From: Chloroflexota bacterium
GTDB lineage: Bacteria; Chloroflexota; UBA6077; CF-72
NCBI GenBank assembly: GCA_019247135.1
Contig: JAFAPL010000806.1
Coordinates: 1 to 13,138 of the forward strand
Direction of reading: 5' to 3'
DNA: 13,138 nt
The position numbers and the translations under genes were made by a program. The notes below the pieces were generated by a model that saw nothing but the letters and a program-made list of their open reading frames with translations, did not search any database and had not been told where the DNA came from. Positions 7,109 to 13,138 of the stretch are shown in pieces; position 1 is the stretch's first letter, and every line of letters begins with the position of its first letter.

Positions 7109-8397
7109 TCCGCCTCACGGGCGGGCGGGTGATCGACCCGGCGAGCAACCGCGACGAGGTCGCCGACCTGCTTCTGGAGGATGGGCGCATTGTCGACTGC
7201 TTCGAACGACGCCAGAGCGGCGGCGATGAAACGGTCATCGACGTGGCCGGCTTCGTCGTGGCCCCAGGCTTCGTCGATCTTCACTGCCACCTGCGCGAGC
7301 CCGGCTTCGAAGACAAGGAGACGATCGCCAGCGGTACGCGTGCGGCCGCCGCTGGCGGGTTCACCACCCTGTGCGCTGCCGCGGACACACGACCCAGCGT
7401 CGACACGGGCTCAGACGTGGAAGCCCTGCTCACCCTGGCGCGCCGCGATGCGGCCGTCCGAGTCCTACCGACTGGCTCCATCACGAAGCGTCTCGCCGGC
7501 GAAGAGCTGTCCGAGATGGCGGACATGTCGGCGGTCGGCGCGGTGGCATTTTCGGATTCCGAACGGCCGGTCAAATCGAGCCGACTGATGCGGCACGCTC
7601 TGGAGTACTCGCTCCTGGTAGAACGGCCCATTGCTAGCCACGCCGAGGACGCCGACCTGAGTGACGACGGGCTCGTCCACGAAGGCGCCCTGGCGACAGT
7701 CCTGGGACTCAAAGGCATCCCGCGCGAGGCGGAGGAGATCGCCGTCTCGCGTGACCTGGCGCTGGCGAACCTCACCGGTGGTTGGCTCCATCTGAGCCAC
7801 CTGAGCACCGCCGGAGCCATCGAGCAGGTCCGCCGCGCCAAAGCAGCCGGTGTGCACGTCACGGCCGAAGTGAGCCCACACCATCTGGCGCTCAACGCGC
7901 GCGCGGTCGCGGGCACTGACAGCCTCGCGTATGACACGAACGCGCGCACCGCCCCGCCGCTACGCGACAGTAGCGACGCCGCGGCGCTGCTCTCGGGACT
8001 GCGCGATGGCACCATCGACTGCGTCGTGTCTGACCACTCGCCACAACGCTGGATAGATAAGGCGTGCGAGTTCGAAGAGGCCGAGCCAGGCATCTCGAGT
8101 CTCGAGACGGCGTTCGGTCTGCTGATGCGACTGGTGCACGCCGGGGCGCTGACGCTGACCCAGCTGATCGAGGCGCTGTCGCCGCGGCCGGCGCAAACGT
8201 GGAATCTGCCATTCGGCACGCTCGCACCCGGTGCGGCGGCCGACGTTGTCGTTCTCGATCCCGATCAAGCCTGGGTGGTCGACCCCGAGCGCTTCCTATC
8301 GCTGGGCAAGAATTCGCCTCTGGGCGGCCAGACGCTGAGGGGCAGCGTCCTGCTTACGATTTCACAGGGTCGGATCGTGTACCGCAATGGTCTCTAG
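7105..8397 (+). CDS. pyrC: Dihydroorotase-family protein (type I), atypical substrate-site residues
   Basis: Dihydroorotase cyclises carbamoyl-aspartate to dihydroorotate in a two-metal amidohydrolase barrel. The 430-residue protein keeps the expected metal ligands: HxH in [10 protein letters not shown] (His60, His62), Asp151 in FSD, His179 in SHAED, His232 in HLSHLST and Asp310 in SDHSP. Arg64, which contacts the substrate carboxylate, is also present. Three normally conserved motifs are changed. MPNT is replaced by AADT (Asp94 at the Asn position), NPPLR by APPLR (Ala283), and DHAPH by DHSPQ (Gln314). FSDDG is FSDSE. SDHSP is also the wording seen in allantoinases, yet the rest, including YDTN before the PPLR motif, is dihydroorotase-like. 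Its place between pyrB and carA argues for a pyrimidine role, either as a divergent active enzyme or as a structural partner of PyrB. GTG start at 7105, with a 4-bp overlap with pyrB and no clear SD. Confidence 0.88.
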   Translation: MIRLTGGRVIDPASNRDEVADLLLEDGRIVDCFERRQSGGDETVIDVAGFVVAPGFVDLHCHLREPGFEDKETIASGTRAAAAGGFTTLCAAADTRPSVDTGSDVEALLTLARRDAAVRVLPTGSITKRLAGEELSEMADMSAVGAVAFSDSERPVKSSRLMRHALEYSLLVERPIASHAEDADLSDDGLVHEGALATVLGLKGIPREAEEIAVSRDLALANLTGGWLHLSHLSTAGAIEQVRRAKAAGVHVTAEVSPHHLALNARAVAGTDSLAYDTNARTAPPLRDSSDAAALLSGLRDGTIDCVVSDHSPQRWIDKACEFEEAEPGISSLETAFGLLMRLVHAGALTLTQLIEALSPRPAQTWNLPFGTLAPGAAADVVVLDPDQAWVVDPERFLSLGKNSPLGGQTLRGSVLLTISQGRIVYRNGL

Positions 8398-8413
8398 GAG
8401 CGCGCCGAAAACC

Positions 8414-8556
8414 ATGAAAGCATTGAACGCGCTTGCCGCGCTCCTGGAGACAAGCTGTCCGAAGGAGTTCGGCCGACTGCGGCTTGGGCCGATCACCGGC
8501 TTGTCGGCCGAACTCCTGGTCCGGCGCGGCAGTTGCTACAGTCGAGCGTCCCGCCC

Positions 8557-8566
<10 letters not shown>
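8414..8566 (+). CDS. Candidate small ORF of 50 codons between pyrC and carA
   Basis: An ATG at 8414 opens 50 codons ending in TGA at 8564-8566, ten bases inside the start of carA in a different reading frame. AGGAG (8396-8400), overlapping the pyrC stop, lies 13 bases upstream and could serve as a distant SD. The predicted peptide begins MKALNALAALLETSC and its C-terminal half is rich in Arg (six in all). Both arms of a 15-bp inverted repeat lie within it, so a translating ribosome would open that hairpin. I recognise no family. It may be a leader peptide coupling carA translation to pyrC, or a chance ORF in a GC-rich gap. Confidence 0.3.
8463..8517 (+). repeat. Perfect 15-bp inverted repeat (long hairpin) upstream of carA
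   Basis: AGGAGTTCGGCCGAC (8463-8477) and its exact reverse complement (8503-8517) enclose 25 bases, giving a very stable RNA stem. The word GGCCGA occurs both in the 5' arm (8471-8476) and in the loop (8487-8492), so TCGGCC (8504-8509) could pair with either, allowing two alternative folds. No T-tract follows, so it is not a simple intrinsic terminator. It may act in attenuation, mRNA processing or stability, or be a copy of a REP-like genomic repeat. Confidence 0.75.
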
Positions 8567-9665
<1,099 letters not shown>

Positions 9666-9669
<4 letters not shown>

Positions 9670-12600
9670 AGATTCTCGTGATCGGCTCCGGGCCGATCGT
9701 CATCGGCCAGGCCGCCGAGTTCGACTACGCGGGCACACAAGCCTGTCGGGCTCTCAGAGAAGAAGGTCATACGACGGTGCTCGTCAACTCCAACCCGGCC
9801 ACGATCATGACTGACTCGGGCGTCGCCGACCGCATCTATGTCGAGCCGCTCACCCCCGAGTTTCTCGAGCTAGTGATCGAGCGCGAGCATCCCGAAGCTC
9901 TGCTCGCCGGTCTTGGCGGCCAAACGGCGTTGAATCTTGCCGTCGAGCTCGCCGACCGCGGAGTCCTCGAGCGCTGCAACGTCCAGATCCTCGGCACGCC
10001 CATCGAGTCGATTCGCACGGCGGAGGATCGCGACCTGTTCAAACAACTGCTCCAGCGCATCGGCGAGCCGGTTGCGGACAGTGTGGTCGCGCACAGCGTC
10101 GAGGATGCTCTGGCCTTCGAAAAACAAATCGGCCTGCCGCTGATCATTCGGCCCGCGTTCACGCTCGGCGGCACGGGCGGCGGCACCGCGTTCACGCTCC
10201 AGCAACTGAAGGACATCACCGCGGCGGGCGTTGCCGCGAGCCCCGTGGGTCAAGTGCTGGTCGAAAGATCGCTGCTCGGCTGGAAAGAGATCGAGTACGA
10301 GGTGATGCGTGACGGCGCCGACACCTGCATCACGATCTGCAACATGGAGAACTTCGATCCGATGGGCGTGCACACCGGCGACTCGATCGTCGTCGCGCCC
10401 TCACAGACACTCTCGGATCAGGAATACCAGATGCTGCGGTCGGCGGCATTGCGCATCATTCGCGCGCTCGGTGTCATCGGCGGGTGCAATGTCCAGTTTG
10501 CGCTCGACCCGAAGTCGCGCGACTACGCCGTCGTGGAGGTCAATCCGCGCGTCAGCCGCTCGTCTGCCCTGGCGTCCAAGGCCACCGGGTACCCGATCGC
10601 GCGCGTCACGGCCAAGATCGCGGTCGGTCGGCGCCTGCACGAGATCCCGAACGCCGTAACCAAACGCACGACCGCCGCCTTCGAGCCCGCGCTGGACTAC
10701 CTGGTGGTCAAGATCCCGCGCTGGCCATTCGACAAGTTCCCTGACGGTGACCGCCGACTCGGCACTCAGATGAAGTCGACAGGCGAGGCGATGGCGATCG
10801 ACCGCAGCTTCGAGGCTGCGCTGCAGAAAGCGGTGCGGTCGCTCGAGATGCGCAGCCGCGACCTGCTGTGGGAAGACCCGAACTGGACGGCAGCCGATCT
10901 CGAGCGAATGATCCGCGAGCCGAACGATCAACGTCTCTGGGCGCTGATGGCGGCCCTGCGACGTGGACACACGCCGCAGAAGCTGGCCGACTGGTCCGGC
11001 ATGGACCCGTTCTTCCTGCACAAGCTCCAGAACATCGTCGAGTGCGAACGTGCGCTGCTCCAGGCGGCGAGCCTCACGCCTGGACTGGCCAGACGCGCCA
11101 AGCGTCTCGGCTTTTCGGACCAACAGATCGGCACCTTGCTCGACGACATGCCCGAGCGCGTGCGCGACCGTCGGAAGGCCTGGGGCATCCGAACGACGTA
11201 CAAGATGGTCGACACCTGCGCGGCTGAGTTCGAAGCCGTTACGCCGTACTTCTACGGCACGTACGAAGCGGAGAACGAGGCGCCCGCACTGCCCGGCCGC
11301 AAAGTCGTTGTGCTCGGGTCGGGTCCAATCCGGATCGGCCAGGGCATCGAGTTCGATTATTGCTCTGTACGGGCCGCGAACGCTCTGCGCGAGCAGAACG
11401 TGAGCAGCATCATGATCAACTCCAACCCCGAGACCGTCAGCACGGATTTCGATGCCTCCACACGCCTGTATTTCGAACCGCTGGATGACGAATCCGTTCG
11501 CGACGTTCTCGAAAACGAAACGTTCGACGGCCAGGCACCGCTGGTTCTGGCGCAGTTTGGCGGGCAGACGGCGATCAACCTTGCCGAACCACTGGTCCAC
11601 GCGGGCTACACGTTGCTCGGATCCGATCTGCACGCGATAGACGTCGCCGAGGATCGTGATCGCTTCAGCGAGCTGCTGGACCAGCTCGGCATTCCTCAGC
11701 CGCCGGGCGGGATCGTGCAGTCGGCACCCGACGCGGTCAGCCTGGCCGAGCAGCTCGGCTATCCCGTACTGGTGCGACCGTCCTTCGTGCTGGGGGGACG
11801 CGCGATGGAGGTGTGCCGCACGGCGGACGAGCTCATGGAGTTCGCCGCGACGGCAAAGGAAATTGCGGGCAAGAAGCCGCTGCTGGTTGATAAGTACCTG
11901 GAGGGCGCCGAGATCGAGGTGGACGCCATCTGCGACGGAAGCCGGGTCCTTATTCCAGGGATCATGGAGCACGTCGAACGGGCTGGCGTGCACTCAGGCG
12001 ACAGCATCGCGTTGTATCCGGCGCAGTCCCTCACGCCGGAGCTGATCGACACGATCGTTCGGTACACCACCGAGCTCGGCCGTGCGCTCGGAGTGCGCGG
12101 ACTGTTCAACATCCAGTACGTCGTCTTCGAGGGTGTCGTCTACGTCATCGAGGTCAATCCACGCGGCAGCCGAACCGTGCCGTTCCTCTCGAAGGTGACC
12201 GGGGTGCCGATGGTTGACCTGGCGATCGCGGCTGCGCTGGGCCTGCCTCTGCAGGAGTGCGGCCTCTGGCCAGCAGGCGAGTTGATCGCCGCCAAAGCGC
12301 CAGTGTTTTCGATGAACAAGTTGACGCACGTCGATACGTATCTCGGCCCCGAGATGAAGTCGACGGGCGAAGTGATGGGCCTCGGCGATGCCGTGGGCGA
12401 AGCGCTCGGGAAAGCGTTGCTCGCCGCGGGCAGTGGGCTACCGAAGCCGGGTGCGGCGATACTGCTGTCGCTCGCCGAGCGTGACAAGGACGAAGCCATG
12501 CCGCTCGTCCGCCGCCTGGTCGACCTCGGGTACGACCTGGTCGCCACCGAAGGCACGGCCAGGCGCATTCGGGCGGACCTGCAGGTGCCGGTTGAAACGG

Positions 12601-12896
12601 TGACCAAGAAGCTCAACGAAGGCCATCCGAACGTCATCGACGTGATCGTCTCGAAGCGTGTCGCGGCGGTCGTGAACACCGTGACGGGCGACCGGCGCCC
12701 GCTGCGTGACGGGTTCTACATCCGCCGAGCCGCCACCGAGCGGCGGGTGCCGTGCTACACGAGCATCGATACGCTGCGTGCGGCGATCGACGGCCTTCAC
12801 GATCTCACGCTGGCCGCGCACCCGAGCGTGTGCACGGTCGACGAATACCGCGTCGGCGTGGACCGCCCCCTCCCCCAAAGCGCCGCCGCCTCCTAG
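9666..12896 (+). CDS. carB: Carbamoyl-phosphate synthase large chain
   Basis: CarB makes carbamoyl phosphate from bicarbonate, two ATP and the ammonia supplied by CarA, feeding both pyrimidine and arginine synthesis. The 1076-residue protein is full length and has the duplicated layout. The carboxy-phosphate half (about 1-400) starts with ILVIGSGPIVIGQAAEFDYAG and has RPAFTLGGTGGGTAF (162-176) and EVNPRVSRSSALASKATGYPIA. An oligomerisation linker follows (about 401-540). The carbamate-phosphorylating half (about 545-925) starts VVVLGSGPIRIGQGIEFDYC and has RPSFVLGGRAMEV and EVNPRGSRTVPFLSKVTGVP. The C-terminal MGS-like allosteric domain (about 927-1050) retains Lys941, TEGT (961-964), the KK at 981-982 and NTVTGDRR, largely matching the UMP-binding positions of the E. 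coli enzyme, so inhibition by UMP is likely. The ATG overlaps the carA stop by 4 bp, with AGGA 5 bases upstream. Confidence 0.98.
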
Positions 12897-12907
12897 CGCA
12901 GTTGGCG

Positions 12908-13138
12908 CATCTCAAAGGGGTGAAACCCCTTCGACCCCAGCGGAGTGCCCCCGTCGGACCCCTGCCCAGGGATCTCGAAGGGGTGACCCTTCGACCGAAG
13001 CGGAGCGACCCCTGGTCGCAGCCCGTGCAACGCCTAACTCCGCCCGCGGGGATCTCGAAGGGGTGACCCTTCGACCCAGCGGAGCGACCCCTGGTAGCAG
13101 GCCGTGCAACGCGTAACTCCGCATCGCGGGGATCTCGA
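12908..13138. repeat. Tandem repeat array, 80-bp period, palindromic hairpin in each unit
   Basis: Units starting GATCTCGAAGGGG begin at 12971, 13051 and 13131 (the last cut by the window end), an exact 80-bp period; a shorter, diverged unit (63 bp) begins at 12908. The two complete units are roughly 90 per cent identical, differing by a few substitutions and single-base indels. Each has the perfect 8-bp inverted repeat TCGAAGGG / CCCTTCGA around a GTGA loop (12975-12994 and 13055-13074), then a shared GCGGAGCGACCCCTGG word and GTGCAACGC-TAACTCCGC. GGGGT in the hairpin can also pair with ACCCC further on, so two folds are possible. No protein coding is apparent. It looks like a REP-like intergenic repeat family. 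Confidence 0.88.
12915..12931 (+). terminator. Hairpin just after carB (possible operon end), first copy of the repeat family
   Basis: AAGGGG-TGAAA-CCCCTT forms a 6-bp stem with a 5-base loop starting 18 bases after the carB stop. There is no following T-run. It belongs to the shortened first unit of the repeat array and could end the pyr transcript or stabilise its 3' end. Confidence 0.4.

Noticed and set aside
10401..11993. 530-codon open frame on the minus strand opposite carB
   Set aside because: Long antisense frames are common in GC-rich genes; carB is fully supported on the other strand and the antisense product resembles no family.
12706..13124. Open frames running through the terminal repeats on both strands
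   Set aside because: They overlap carB out of frame or consist only of translated tandem repeat in a GC-rich region, with no recognisable protein features.
12908..13138. Direct repeats considered as a CRISPR array
   Set aside because: The whole 80-bp unit is repeated, including what would be the spacers, and no cas genes are nearby.

Overview
The window reads as a GC-rich bacterial chromosome segment with closely packed housekeeping genes. Protein style points to Chloroflexota or a related GC-rich Terrabacterial lineage: a RecA C-terminal half with the EGEMGD-type L1 loop and Chloroflexota-like wording, a GSI-alpha glutamine synthetase, and many GTG/TTG or weakly SD-led starts. This placement is inference and only moderately secure. 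I see no mobile-element, phage, CRISPR, tRNA or rRNA genes.

Left part (1-1066, + strand): the 3' two-thirds of recA, cut by the window edge, overlaps recX by 26 bp. recX then runs head-on into glnA, with the two 3' ends overlapping by 7 bp. On the minus strand a PucR-family regulator (4151-2448) is followed after 5 bp by glnA (2442-1060), forming an apparent two-gene nitrogen operon. A cytochrome P450 (4248-5438, +) is divergent from that regulator. The 96 bp between them hold a short perfect inverted repeat that is a candidate operator.

Right part (5534-12896, + strand): a pyrimidine operon pyrR-pyrB-pyrC-carA-carB. pyrR/pyrB, pyrB/pyrC and carA/carB each overlap by 4 bp. CarA and CarB make carbamoyl phosphate, PyrB joins it to aspartate, PyrC (if active) closes the ring to dihydroorotate, and PyrR senses UMP/PRPP. 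The leader of pyrR carries an RNA hairpin matching the PyrR binding-loop consensus. Its lower stem pairs with part of the Shine-Dalgarno sequence of the probable TTG start, so PyrR probably represses translation here rather than by transcription attenuation. The PyrC protein keeps the metal ligands but has lost several residues that are normally invariant for dihydroorotate binding. The only real gap in the operon (8398-8556) holds a 15-bp perfect inverted repeat inside a 50-codon small ORF that overlaps the start of carA. pyrD, pyrE and pyrF are not in the window.

Right edge (12897-13138): non-coding tandem repeats with an 80-bp period. Each full unit carries a palindromic hairpin with a GTGA loop, and the array continues past the window end.
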